A stretch of DNA of 64,000 nt from positions 248,001 to 312,000 of the forward strand of contig NZ_CP101454.1 of the NCBI RefSeq assembly GCF_024362405.1, read 5' to 3'. Shown piece by piece: positions 51,293 through 59,315 of the stretch. This DNA comes from Halorarius litoreus. Its GTDB lineage: Archaea; Halobacteriota; Halobacteria; Halobacteriales; Haloarculaceae. The translations under genes were made by a program, and so were the position numbers. Each line of letters opens with the position of its first letter. Position 1 is the stretch's first letter. The notes under the pieces are model-generated. The model saw only the letters and a list, made by a program, of their open reading frames with translations, did not search any database and had not been told where the DNA came from.

Positions 51293-52149
51293 TTGGCGAT
51301 CCCCTCGTACTTGTAGTAACGCAGGAGGCTGACGTTGAGCATGTAGGTGTTCATGAGGTCGGCGGTGAGGCCGAACACGAGAATGAGGCCGATGGCCGGC
51401 AGCAGCGGAATCCCGAGCAGCGTCGCGGTGACCGTCATGACGGCCATCGCCGCAATCGAGGTGAGCGTCATCGTCACACCGGTCCGCATCGCGCGGTACG
51501 TGGACTCGTAGAAGCCACCGCGCCGCCGGAGGACGTGGTTGTTCAGGAGGAGGTCCGAGTCGACGGAGTACCCGATGAGCATCAGCAGCGCGGCGACCGT
51601 CCCGAGCGACAGCTGGATGCCGAAGATGTTCATCAGCGCGAGCGGGATGACGAGGTCGGAGAACGCCGACGCCACGACGGCGATGGAGGGAACGAACGTC
51701 CGGAACAGCGCGAACACCAAGAGGCTCATCCCGGCGAACGCCACGACGAGCCCGATGAGCGCCTGTTGCTGTGAGTTCTGCCCGAACGATGCTGCCCGAC
51801 CCTGTATCGACTCGATGCTGTAGCCGGCGTCGTTCGCCTGCTGTTCGATGGAGCCGGTCTGTGTCGACTGGAACGTAAGGATGTAGGTGTTCTCGGCCGA
51901 CTGGATGGGCTGGATCGACTCGATCTCCTCGTCGAACGTCTGTCGTATCTCCTGTGGGGAGTCGGTCGTCTGAATCTGGAGCTCGGTGCCGCCGGTGAAG
52001 GCGAGGCCGAGCGAGACGGGGGCACCGGTGAGGGCCCAGTACACCGCGATGACCAACAGCGCCAGGCTCAACACCGCGAGCGGAACGGCGACGAGCTGGC
52101 GGTTGGAGTACCGGGTGTAGTCGACCTCCGGCACTTCGAACGCGACCAT
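51289..52149 (-). CDS. secF: Preprotein translocase subunit SecF
   Basis: A 286-residue membrane protein starting MVAFEVPEVDYTRYSNRQLV. It has a first helix (AVPLAVLSLALLVIAVYWAL), the conserved external motif GLAFTGGTELQI, and the helical core QALIGLVVAFAGMSLLVFAL, then SLGTVAALLMLIGYSVDSDLLLNNHV in short blocks, the SecF signature. I chose ATG 52149, since about 119 further upstream codons in this frame have no membrane or coding character. It precedes secD in the operon and overlaps it by four bases. Confidence 0.93.
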   Translation of the reverse strand: MVAFEVPEVDYTRYSNRQLVAVPLAVLSLALLVIAVYWALTGAPVSLGLAFTGGTELQIQTTDSPQEIRQTFDEEIESIQPIQSAENTYILTFQSTQTGSIEQQANDAGYSIESIQGRAASFGQNSQQQALIGLVVAFAGMSLLVFALFRTFVPSIAVVASAFSDLVIPLALMNIFGIQLSLGTVAALLMLIGYSVDSDLLLNNHVLRRRGGFYESTYRAMRTGVTMTLTSIAAMAVMTVTATLLGIPLLPAIGLILVFGLTADLMNTYMLNVSLLRYYKYEGIAK

Positions 52150-52267
52150 ATGCTCGCGGTTGGCCACGCGCCGAATAAGCCTTCTTATACTCGTACGGGA
52201 GTGTGACGTGCGCGAACGACACGCACCGGCGTAACGCCTATCGGCGTGTCGGCCCCTAACTGAGCGT

Positions 52268-52579
52268 ATGCCAACCGCCGACCGCGTCGTCGTTTCGTAC
52301 CCAGCAGACCTCTCGGAGTGGGGTCGCGGACAGGTGACGACCCGCCACTTCAAAGCGTGGCTCCGCCGCGTCCACCCCTCGCCACAGGCGGGCGACGTCT
52401 GGGAGGAGTTCCTCGACGTGGGCTGCTGCGGCAACACCCTCGACGTCCCCCTCCGCGTCGAGCGCGTCGAGGGCGGCGACACGATGGGGCCGGAGACGGA
52501 CATCACCTACGAGGAACGCGGCGCCTGCGGCATCGAGGGTGGCTGGCGCGTCCAGAGCGCCGGCGGCCCGACGACCTGA
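52268..52579 (+). CDS. Conserved haloarchaeal protein, unknown function
   Basis: A 103-residue soluble protein: MPTADRVVVSYPADLSEWGR, then FKAWLRRVHPSPQAGDVWEEF, VGCCGNTLDVPLRVERVEGG and ITYEERGACGIEGGWRVQS. The pair CC and a later C may bind metal or form a redox pair. It is divergent from secF with a 118-base gap that must hold both promoters. I recognise it as a small protein kept in many haloarchaea but know no function. Confidence 0.68.
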   Translation: MPTADRVVVSYPADLSEWGRGQVTTRHFKAWLRRVHPSPQAGDVWEEFLDVGCCGNTLDVPLRVERVEGGDTMGPETDITYEERGACGIEGGWRVQSAGGPTT

Positions 52580-52660
52580 CTCTCGGCCACCCGACTCTCG
52601 ACAACCCCATTCTGTCGGACGGCCACCGAGTTTATTGGAACGGCGCGAGTGCTCCCGCCC

Positions 52661-52885
52661 ATGGAGGAAGCACTCGAAGCCGCGGAGGTGGTCGCGGACT
52701 CCGAACTGGAAGGTGCAGTCGTCTGGCTGTTCCGCATCCTCGGCGCCCTGATGGTCCTCGCCGGCCTGGGGCTGTGGCTCACCGGGACGATGTCGCTGCT
52801 GTGGGTCCCGGCGGGGCTCATCGTCGTCGGGCTGGTACTGGCCGTCGCTCCGCAGGTCCTGTTGCTGCTGGCCGAGCTCCAGTAA
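52661..52885 (+). CDS. Small two-helix membrane protein
   Basis: A 74-residue protein. I chose ATG 52661 (MEEALEAAEVVADSELEGAV) over the in-frame start four codons earlier, because an AT-rich TTTATTGG promoter element lies about 28 bases upstream. Two transmembrane helices follow, FRILGALMVLAGLGLWLTG and LLWVPAGLIVVGLVLAVAPQVLLLLA in blocks. An acidic N-terminal helix sits outside the membrane. Function not recognised. Confidence 0.65.
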   Translation: MEEALEAAEVVADSELEGAVVWLFRILGALMVLAGLGLWLTGTMSLLWVPAGLIVVGLVLAVAPQVLLLLAELQ

Positions 52886-52932
52886 CCGTCCCACGGGCGA
52901 ACCGTTTTGCGGGTCGGCTCCCCAACCCCCGT

Positions 52933-53733
52933 ATGACCGACCCTACACTCGCCTCGATTTTCGTCCACCCCATCAAGTCGCTGGACCCGGTGCCGCTCGC
53001 CCGCGCCGAGGTCCTCGACGCGGGCGGGCTCTCGTACGACCGCGAGTACGTCATCGTCGACGCGAACGGCAACTACGTCACCGGGAAACGCGAGCGGGAG
53101 ACCCACCGGCTCGCGTCGTCGTTCGACCCCGAGACCGGCGCGTTGACGCTCGGGCCGCGAGACGGAGACGCCCGCGAGACGTTCTCGCTGCCCGACGAGC
53201 GCGAGGCCGTCAGCGAGTGGCTCGCGGGGTTCCTCGGGTACGAGGTGGAACTGCAACGCGACACGTCGGGGGGGTTCCCCGACGACACCCACGCGTCGGG
53301 CCCGACGGTCATCGCGCAGGCGACCATCGAGGTCGTCGCCGACTGGTTCGACGACATCGACCCCGAGGAGATGCGGCGGCGGCTCCGCCCGAATCTCGTC
53401 GTCGAGGGCGTCGACCCGTTCTGGGAGGACCGGCTGTACGCCGACCGCGAGTCGGTCGTCGCGTTCGACGTCGGTGACGCGCGGTTCGAGGGCGTCAACC
53501 CCTGCCAGCGGTGCGCCGTCCCGACGCGCGACCCGGACACCGGGGAGACGACCGAGGGGTTCCGCGAGCGGTTCGTCCAGCAGCGCGAAGTGACCTTACC
53601 CGAGTGGGCCAACCGCGACTGGTTCGACCACCACTTCCGGCTGATGGTGAACACGCACGTCCCCCGGGAGACGGTCGGCCAGTCGCTCGGGGTCGGTGAC
53701 CCCATCTCGCTGGCGGGCGTCCGCGAGGCCTGA
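52933..53733 (+). CDS. MOSC domain protein (molybdenum-cofactor sulfurtransferase-like)
   Basis: A 266-residue protein with an N-terminal MOSC beta-barrel (IFVHPIKSLDPVPLARAEVL; LSYDREYVIVDANGNYVTGK) and a C-terminal MOSC domain. The latter contains RRRLRPNLVVEGVDPFWED, and the conserved Cys region EGVNPCQRCAVPTRDP. MOSC proteins bind the molybdenum cofactor, as in mARC reductases or MOCO sulfurase. The double-cysteine PCQRC and the lack of a membrane anchor leave its exact reaction open. ATG 52933 follows 47 bases after the small membrane gene. Confidence 0.85.
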   Translation: MTDPTLASIFVHPIKSLDPVPLARAEVLDAGGLSYDREYVIVDANGNYVTGKRERETHRLASSFDPETGALTLGPRDGDARETFSLPDEREAVSEWLAGFLGYEVELQRDTSGGFPDDTHASGPTVIAQATIEVVADWFDDIDPEEMRRRLRPNLVVEGVDPFWEDRLYADRESVVAFDVGDARFEGVNPCQRCAVPTRDPDTGETTEGFRERFVQQREVTLPEWANRDWFDHHFRLMVNTHVPRETVGQSLGVGDPISLAGVREA

Positions 53734-54035
53734 CGGCGGGGGGTTCTCTCACCGCGTGAAACTGCGCGACTGGCATTAAGAGGGCAGGCACCCATGCTCT
53801 GGATGCCGGCCGCCACGATCGGGATTCGGGGGGGCGCAGGGCGAGGTTTGGTCGCCATCGCCTGTGTCGTCCAGCGGTTCGGTGCTCCCGCGCCATGACG
53901 GAGCTGGACGCGTTCGACGACCGTCGGGCTGCAACACACGACTGTCCACCACGCGTCCGTTCACCCGTCTTCTGTCGCCGTCTTCTCACACCGAGTAACC
54001 ACGTCGAGCGCGCACCCGACAGGGAACGTGGCCAC
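53734..54035. other. 302-base gap without a convincing gene
   Basis: Short frames exist on both strands here (for example a 34-codon frame from near 53793 on the plus strand and a 62-codon frame on the minus strand), but none has acidic haloarchaeal composition, a promoter and a sensible start together. GGCATTAAGAG near 53771 is the only AT-rich spot. No tRNA or repeat is seen. Confidence 0.5.
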
Positions 54036-54506
54036 TCAGGGGAGATACCGGACGCTGACGACACCCGGTTCGAAGCGAATCTCGACGCGGTTCACCGCGG
54101 GCATCCGCGCGGCGCGGGCGAGCGTCCCCTCGTCGGCGAGTACGTCGGCGACCGCCTCGTCCGTGTCGTCCTCGGGCACGGTGATGACGTGTATCTCGCC
54201 CTTCCCGGCGCGCTCCTCGCGGGTGAGTTCGCCGACCGACTGGGCGGCGGCGATGTCGCGCTCCTGCTGGGTGGGTGGCTCCTCGCTCCGCTCGACGGTG
54301 ATTCGGCGCCGTGTCTCGACGGCGACGACCTGCCACGTCACCTCGAGCGGCGGCTCGGGCGCGAGCGTCGCGTCGAGTACGTCACCGGCCTCGACACCGG
54401 GATTCTCGCCCAGCGTGTGGACCTGCCCGGCGTCGACGTCCTTCAGCACCGCCGAGTCGGCCTCGGCGTGGGTGACGACGAACGTCCCCTCGGTCTCCTC
54501 GCTCAT
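54036..54506 (-). CDS. Conserved haloarchaeal beta-rich protein (DUF5812-like)
   Basis: A 156-residue acidic soluble protein from ATG 54506, MSEETEGTFVVTHAEADSAV. The first 75 residues are beta-rich, like a small barrel (VLKDVDAGQVHTLGENPGV; DVLDATLAPEPPLEVTWQVV). The rest has PTQQERDIAAAQSVGELTR and a regular alpha/beta end (GEIHVITVPEDDTDEAVADVL; VEIRFEPGVVSVRYLP). I recall such proteins as a haloarchaeal DUF, but no function is known. It lies 26 bases after the membrane gene at 54533, in the same direction, probably one operon. Confidence 0.7.
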   Translation of the reverse strand: MSEETEGTFVVTHAEADSAVLKDVDAGQVHTLGENPGVEAGDVLDATLAPEPPLEVTWQVVAVETRRRITVERSEEPPTQQERDIAAAQSVGELTREERAGKGEIHVITVPEDDTDEAVADVLADEGTLARAARMPAVNRVEIRFEPGVVSVRYLP

Positions 54507-54532
54507 GCGAAGGAGAAGACGCTCGCGCCGTA

Positions 54533-55096
54533 TCACCGCATCGCTCTGTGGACGAGGTAGCCGGCGACCGCGACGACCGCGGGGATGGCCGGGGCCGCGA
54601 CGGCCGGAATCGCGTAGAGAACGGCGATGAGGGGGGCGAACAGCCCCGACGGCGGCGGCCGGGAGACGGTCTCGCCGTCGAGGACGAACGTCGGCGGCAT
54701 CGACGCGACGACCGCGAGGTACAGCGAGACGGCGAAGGCGAAGCCGGCGGCGGCGAGCGCCCGGTCGTAGCGGGGGTCGTTGCCGACGCGGCGGTGGTGG
54801 CGCGCCACGAACAGCACGGGCGCGACGAGCGGGGCGACGACGAGGAAGCCGACGAACACGACGAACGCGCGGACGAACGACGCCGTACCGCCGGCGGCGA
54901 GCCCCACCGACTGCGCGATGGCGAGCGCGAACGCGCTGAGGAACGCGAGCGACAGCAGGGCCGCGAGCAGCCCACCGACGACGGCGTAGAGTTTGAACAG
55001 CCGCGACTCGCTCTGCCGGAACGCGTAGGGGAACGCGCCGAATAGCCCGCCGTACTCCTTGGGCACGGCGGTGTCGGCGGAGGCGCTCTCGGTCAT
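54533..55096 (-). CDS. Four-helix membrane protein, unknown function
   Basis: A 187-residue integral membrane protein. Helices lie near residues 33-60 (LFKLYAVVGGLLAALLSLAFL), 75-97 (ASFVRAFVVFVGFLVVAPLVA), 115-135 (ALAAAGFAFAVSLYLAVVASM) and 155-180 (GLFAPLIAVLYAIPAVAAPAI). The N-terminus is acidic and the short loop RHHRRVGNDPRYDR is basic, so that loop is probably cytosolic. The ATG at 55096 is preceded by a short AT-rich region (CTGAAAAAAGCC on the opposite strand). Function not recognised. Confidence 0.72.
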   Translation of the reverse strand: MTESASADTAVPKEYGGLFGAFPYAFRQSESRLFKLYAVVGGLLAALLSLAFLSAFALAIAQSVGLAAGGTASFVRAFVVFVGFLVVAPLVAPVLFVARHHRRVGNDPRYDRALAAAGFAFAVSLYLAVVASMPPTFVLDGETVSRPPPSGLFAPLIAVLYAIPAVAAPAIPAVVAVAGYLVHRAMR

Positions 55097-55181
55097 CTAC
55101 CCGAGGTTAGGCCGTGACTGAAAAAAGCCGTCGGATACGGGCGAATAGCGGGGTGCGCGAGCGACGACGAGCCGTCGCACG

Positions 55182-55772
55182 TCAGGTCGTCTGGACGACG
55201 ATTTCGATGCTATCTCCCTCTTTCAGGACGTAGGAGCTGGGGGTGACGTCGTTGCCGTTCACCTGCACCGACACCTGCGCGTTCTCGCCGTCCGTGTACG
55301 TCGTGTTCTGGAACGTGACCGAGTTGTCGGTGACGGGGATTCCGATGGCCTCCATCCCGTAGTCGAGCGTCACGCCGGTCGCGTGCGCGTGCCACGTGTA
55401 CGGTGGGTCCATCCCGGGGTTCTCGAAGTGGAATCGGCGGTCGGTGAACTGGTACTTCTCCTGGCCGAAGTCCACGCGCTCACCGTCGACGGTCATACTG
55501 ATGGGACCGTGGTAGTGTGCCGACCCCGGCGCGCCGATGTTCGGCCCGCCACCCGCGACGAAGACGACGTAGGCGACGATGGCGACTGCCGCGAGGATGA
55601 CGCCACCGAGCGCGATGGGCGCGGCGCCGATGCCGTCGTCGTCGTCGCTCTCGGCCCCTCCGAGCCGCCGCTTGTCGATGGGGCCGAGCTCGTCGAAGTG
55701 TTCCTTCTTCAGGTGTTTGTCGTACGCCGAATCGCTGGCGAACGACTCCCCGCAGTAGTCGCAGTCCGTCAT
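55182..55772 (-). CDS. Membrane-anchored C2H2 zinc-finger protein with external domain
   Basis: A 196-residue protein. The first 25 residues form a classical C2H2 finger: CDYC, then F-x5-Y-x2-HLKKEH, with spacing C-x2-C-x12-H-x4-H. After an acidic linker a single membrane helix spans about residues 52-72 (IALGGVILAAVAIVAYVVFVAGG). The outer part has a His-rich strand pair (GSAHYHGPISMTVDGERV; RFHFENPGMDPPYTWHAHATG) and a C-terminal beta segment ending SYVLKEGDSIEIVVQ. The finger would be cytosolic and the His-rich domain outside. Function unknown; metal handling or surface signalling are guesses. Confidence 0.75.
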   Translation of the reverse strand: MTDCDYCGESFASDSAYDKHLKKEHFDELGPIDKRRLGGAESDDDDGIGAAPIALGGVILAAVAIVAYVVFVAGGGPNIGAPGSAHYHGPISMTVDGERVDFGQEKYQFTDRRFHFENPGMDPPYTWHAHATGVTLDYGMEAIGIPVTDNSVTFQNTTYTDGENAQVSVQVNGNDVTPSSYVLKEGDSIEIVVQTT

Positions 55773-55801
55773 TCCTTGCGGTCTCTATCGAGCGGACGCT
55801 T

Positions 55802-56506
55802 TCAGCCTTTTCGGTAGCCCGACAGCTCGTCGGCGTGTTCGGCCATCAGCGCCTCGAACGCCGCCGCCTCGGCCGCCTCCTGGTCGGCGACCGAGGCGTC
55901 GTCGCGGAGGCGTTCTTTCAAGAGACGGAGCGCGCTCGGGTCGGCCGCCGCGAGTTCGTCGGCGACCGTCCGGGGGTCGCCGACCACCCGCGAGACGAGC
56001 CCCATCCGGTGGGCCTCGGCGGCGTCGACGGCGCGGCCCGTGAGCGAGATGTCCATCGCGTCGGCCATCCCGACCGTCTCGGGCAGGCGGTGGGTGCCGC
56101 CCCACGCGCCGAACAGTCCGAAGGTGACGCCCGGCTCGGCGAACGTCGCCTCGGGGGTGGCGACCCGGAGGTCACAGGCGAGTGCGAGTTCGACGCCGCC
56201 ACCTCGGGCCGCCCCGTCGATGCCGGCGACCACTGCAGCCTCGGCCTCGGCGATGCTCGTGAGGACGCGCTGGCCCCGTTCGACGAACGCCTGAGGGTCC
56301 CCGTCGGTGGCGACCTCGGCGACGACCGAGAGGTCCGCCCCGGCGCAGAACGCGTCGCCGGCCCCCCGCACGAGGACGACCGTGCCGGGAGCGTCGACGA
56401 CGGCCCGTTCGAGGGCGTCGAGCCCGTCGGGCGTGAGCGCGTTGCGCGCGGCCGGGCGGTCGAGCGTGACGACGCGGACCGGCCCGTCGTCGGTGACCCG
56501 TATCAT
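55802..56506 (-). CDS. Enoyl-CoA hydratase/isomerase family protein
   Basis: A 234-residue crotonase-fold enzyme. Oxyanion-hole segments are GAGDAFCAGADLSVV and GIDGAARGGGVELALACDL. The helix carrying the catalytic acid lies in FAEPGVTFGLFGAWGGTHRLP, where a Gly replaces one of the two Glu residues of classical hydratases, so the exact reaction could be isomerase, hydratase or thioesterase. LLKERLRDD and the C-terminal helices fit the family. I chose ATG 56506. Cytosolic; part of acyl-CoA metabolism. Confidence 0.85.
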   Translation of the reverse strand: MIRVTDDGPVRVVTLDRPAARNALTPDGLDALERAVVDAPGTVVLVRGAGDAFCAGADLSVVAEVATDGDPQAFVERGQRVLTSIAEAEAAVVAGIDGAARGGGVELALACDLRVATPEATFAEPGVTFGLFGAWGGTHRLPETVGMADAMDISLTGRAVDAAEAHRMGLVSRVVGDPRTVADELAAADPSALRLLKERLRDDASVADQEAAEAAAFEALMAEHADELSGYRKG

Positions 56507-56566
56507 GATACGGCGTGGCCGTGGGTTTCCAAAGGTCTTTGCCCTTCGCATCCCTATTCGGGCGTG

Positions 56567-57199
56567 ATGGATGAAGCCGCCGCGGTCCGCCGGGCCGCAC
56601 TCGAGGCGGTCGGGGACGTCACACCGCCTCGACTCCGCGACGACATCGAGGCGTTCGTCGCCGACGGCTCGCTGCTCCCCGGCGTGCTCACGCTCGCGAC
56701 TGCGACCGCGGCGGGGGCGGATGCGACGGAGTACGTCGACCGCGCCGCCGGGGTCCAGCTCATCTACGATGGCCTCCGGCTCACCCGAACCCTCGCCCAC
56801 GAGGACCCGTGGACGACCGGTGACCGCCGCAGTGCAGACATGGACATTCTCGCGGCGGACGTGCTCGTCGCCCGTGGCTTCTACCTGCTCGCGCACACCG
56901 GCGCAGCGACCGCTGCGGTCGGCGTCGTCCGTGCGTTCGGTCGCGACCAGACCGACCGCCGGGACGCCCCCGACCCCGACCGGTTCGACCGGCAACTGGA
57001 GACGGACGTGCTCGACCTCGCAATCACGACGGGCGCCGCCGGCGACCGACCGGCCGGCGTCACCGACATCGTCTCGGAACTCGTCGCGGCGTGGGACGGC
57101 CGGTTTCCCGACCCCGAACAGGTCGTCGACGACGCGTTCCGCGAGCGACTCGTCGCCGTGACAGGCAGTGCCGGGCGGCCGCTGAATCGAAACGACTAA
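56567..57199 (+). CDS. Conserved haloarchaeal helical protein, unknown function
   Basis: A 210-residue, largely helical protein beginning MDEAAAVRRAALEAVGDVTP. Ala- and Asp-rich helices include GVLTLATATAAGADATEYVDRA, GVQLIYDGLRLTRTLAHED, DMDILAADVLVARGFYLLA and VTDIVSELVAAWDGRF, each given in short form. The DILAADVLVARGFYLLA block vaguely resembles a polyprenyl-synthetase-like all-helical fold, but the DDxxD motifs are absent. It is divergent from the enoyl-CoA hydratase gene and precedes tRNA-Thr. Function not recognised. Confidence 0.68.
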   Translation: MDEAAAVRRAALEAVGDVTPPRLRDDIEAFVADGSLLPGVLTLATATAAGADATEYVDRAAGVQLIYDGLRLTRTLAHEDPWTTGDRRSADMDILAADVLVARGFYLLAHTGAATAAVGVVRAFGRDQTDRRDAPDPDRFDRQLETDVLDLAITTGAAGDRPAGVTDIVSELVAAWDGRFPDPEQVVDDAFRERLVAVTGSAGRPLNRND

Positions 57200-57228
57200 A
57201 GACAAAACCCGGCTACCGATAGTTGCCT

Positions 57229-57300
57229 GCCTGGGTAGCTTAGCGGTAAAGCGCGTCCTTGGTAAGGACGAGAGCCCGGGTTCAAATCCCGGCCTAGGCT
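57229..57300 (+). tRNA. tRNA-Thr (anticodon GGT)
   Basis: A complete 72-nt cloverleaf. The acceptor stem GCCTGGG pairs with CCTAGGC, with one G-T pair. The D-arm is GCTTAGCGGTAAAGC. The anticodon stem CGTCC/GGACG holds the loop TTGGTAA, with anticodon GGT for threonine. The T-arm is CCGGG-TTCAAAT-CCCGG, with T as discriminator base. No CCA is encoded. CTTTTG directly downstream may end the transcript. Confidence 0.95.
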
Positions 57301-57394
57301 CTTTTGACGAACGCGACGCCACGAGCGCCAGCGCACGCCAGCGGTGTCGCCTCCGAAAACCCAGCGTCGAGCCACCCGAACGACCGCAGGCCGT

Positions 57395-57787
57395 TCAGGC
57401 CGTGGGGCGGCCCGTGGGCTCGCGGTCGGGACCCATCATCCCGCCGATTGCGCCACCCACAGCACCGGGAATGCCCGTCGCGACGACGAGGAGGAGGATC
57501 GCGACCCCCACGCCGAAGCCGGCGAGTCCCAGCGCGAGCGTTCCCAGGAGGAGCAGGAACAGGGCGGCGATGAGTCCACCGAGCGTGGTGGCGAGGAGCC
57601 CGTGGAGCGCACCGCTGCCGAGCCCTTCCCGGGCGTAGTAGCCGGCGACACCGCCGGCGATGAGCCCACTCAACCCGGTGCCGATGATGGGGAGCGTCGC
57701 GTCCGTGAACGGCAGCCCGATGCCGCTCACGAGGCTGATAATGAAGCTGGCGACGATACCGTACAGGACAGCCATCCATCTGACCAT
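57395..57787 (-). CDS. DUF5518-like membrane protein
   Basis: A 130-residue membrane protein with four helices: MAVLYGIVASFIISLVSGIG, LSGLIAGGVAGYYA, LLATTLGGLIAALFLLLLGTL and GVAILLLVVATGIPGAVGGAIG. It is Gly- and Ala-rich, which suggests tight helix packing. GVAGYYAREGLGSGALHGLLA in the middle is typical of haloarchaeal DUF5518-type proteins, whose role is unknown. The gap to tRNA-Thr on the other strand is 94 bases. Confidence 0.75.
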   Translation of the reverse strand: MVRWMAVLYGIVASFIISLVSGIGLPFTDATLPIIGTGLSGLIAGGVAGYYAREGLGSGALHGLLATTLGGLIAALFLLLLGTLALGLAGFGVGVAILLLVVATGIPGAVGGAIGGMMGPDREPTGRPTA

Positions 57788-57849
57788 GGATGAACCTCGT
57801 CAGTTGTTACGTTAAACAGGAGTTACGTTAAGAGACCACAATGTGCCCA

Positions 57850-59043
57850 TTACACGTACACTGCGGTACTGTCTGGTGGGTTGTTCCCACCCGTTTCGTG
57901 CCGTATAGAGGTCACGACGGCCATGCGAGGGTGGGTGGTACCGTGAGCGCGACGCAACGGCACGCGACTTGTCCGGTGATGATCAGCGGCCGTCGTACCT
58001 GGTGGTGGATGGCGTGGAGCCGACCGGGGAGTCGACCACGTCGGCGCCGACAAGCCATCAGCCTCGACCACGGTTCGGGTGGGAATCGGGGGGCCGGTGC
58101 TCGGTCGACGGGTGAGCAACCGTTCCAGGAGCGTCAGCTCGTTCGGCAGTTCCTTGTCGATGACCTCGTACTCGACGACGACCGCACCGTCCTCGGCGTA
58201 CACCCGGACGTAGTTCAGACAGTACGATGGATAGAACACCCGGGGAAGCAGTCCCAGCACTACCGACTTTCGGTGGAGTCGCTTCAGCCACGTCCCCGTG
58301 TTCACGACGACCCGGTCGTCGACCGCCGTGACGGCGGCACGGTGGGTGTGTCCGTAGATGAACACCGCCACTTCGAGGTGCGCCTCGAAGACGTCCTGGG
58401 CCGCCTCGACGTAGCGGTCACTGACAGTCTCGGGGTCCTCGCCGCCGACGAGGCCGAACCGCTCGAGCGTGCGTCTGACGTCCCGCACGACGAAGAAGAG
58501 CGGTATCGAGACCAGTGTGAGAATGACGATGATGGCGACGTTGACGACGAGTACGATGTCGCTGAGGACGCCGATGACGCTCAGCTGGGCGAGCAAGTCG
58601 ACCACCAGTTCGTTCGGCAGCGACCAGACGCCGGTCGCGTAGAGCAACAGCACGACGATGTACAGCAGGCTCACGTTGAACAGCAGGAGGAACGGGACCG
58701 CCGCGTACCGGAGGAACGGGCTCATATCCCGGTAGAAGTAGTTCGAGAGCATCCAGTCGGGGATCTGCGTCATCGGCGTTACCGACTGGATGTCCTTCAG
58801 TCAGTTGAACTTCCCTCGCTTCGAGAGCCGTCCCGCTCGGCTCGTGATGTGCTGGTTCACGTAGTAGCCCGGTGGGTTGGCGTACGGGTTGCCGAAGTCG
58901 GGGCTCTCGTTGTTCGGGTCCCGCTGTTGGCCGTGTTCGATCCAGAGCACCCGGTCGCCGACCTCGCGGGTGATGACGACCTCCTGTTCGAGCGTGACGT
59001 TGTACGCGGCGAGTCGCTCGACGAGCACACGGAGTCCATCCAC
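57850..59043 (-). pseudogene. Metallophosphoesterase gene, truncated and with an in-frame stop
   Basis: One frame runs from 59043 to 57850 with a single TGA at 58803-58801. Upstream of it are DGLRVLVERLAAYNVTLEQ and GYYVNQHITSRAGRLSKRGKFN in blocks; downstream the sequence continues LKDIQSVTPMTQIPDWMLSN, two membrane helices, and the phosphoesterase end FIYGHTHRAAVTAVDDR and VVVNTGTWLKRL. A Trp codon (TGG) in relatives would fit the TGA position. The N-terminal metal-binding motifs expected of the calcineurin-like family are absent, so the 5' third is lost at about 59044. The C-terminal 60 residues are also low-quality. An initiation at 58773 could still make a fragment without a full active site. 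Dead gene, most likely. Confidence 0.75.
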
Positions 59044-59313
59044 ATGTCACCCCGGTTCCGCTTCGCGTTCATCCTCGTGTTCGTCATGGCGTTCGGGGTC
59101 GTGTGGGAGCTGCTGGAGTTCTACATCAGCGTCGCCTCGGTGCTGCTCGGGATGGACACCGTCCTCACCCAGTACGGGCTCGGCGACACGCTGCTCGACC
59201 TGTTTTACAACAGCCTCGGCGGCCTGCTCGTCGCCATCTTCGGGGCGGCGTACCTGTCCGGCGTCTCCGGGCAGCTCGCCGACCGGCTGGATACGGCAGC
59301 GGCCAAACGCTGA
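59044..59313 (+). pseudogene. C-terminal remnant of a VanZ/DUF2238-like membrane protein
   Basis: Only 89 residues from ATG 59044: MSPRFRFAFILVFVMAFGVV, then WELLEFY, QYGLGDTLLDLFYNSLGG and LLVAIFGAAYLSG. The F-G-V-x-W-E-x-x-E-F and YGLxDTxxDLxFNxxG pattern is the final third of DUF2238/YjdF-like proteins, which normally have four or more preceding helices. Homology appears to start exactly at the point where the truncated phosphoesterase on the other strand also starts. A deletion removing both 5' ends is the simplest reading. It may still be translated from this ATG. Confidence 0.6.
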
Positions 59314-59315
59314 GC

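Noticed and set aside
53734-54035. Small genes in the gap after the MOSC gene
   Set aside because: No frame combines coding composition, start signal and sensible length.
58801-58803. TGA read as selenocysteine in the phosphoesterase
   Set aside because: No SECIS-like structure is seen, haloarchaea are not known to use selenocysteine, and the gene also lacks its N-terminus.
57841-59043. Long plus-strand open frame leading into 59044-59313
   Set aside because: It is an antisense shadow of the phosphoesterase remnant; membrane-protein character starts only at ATG 59044.
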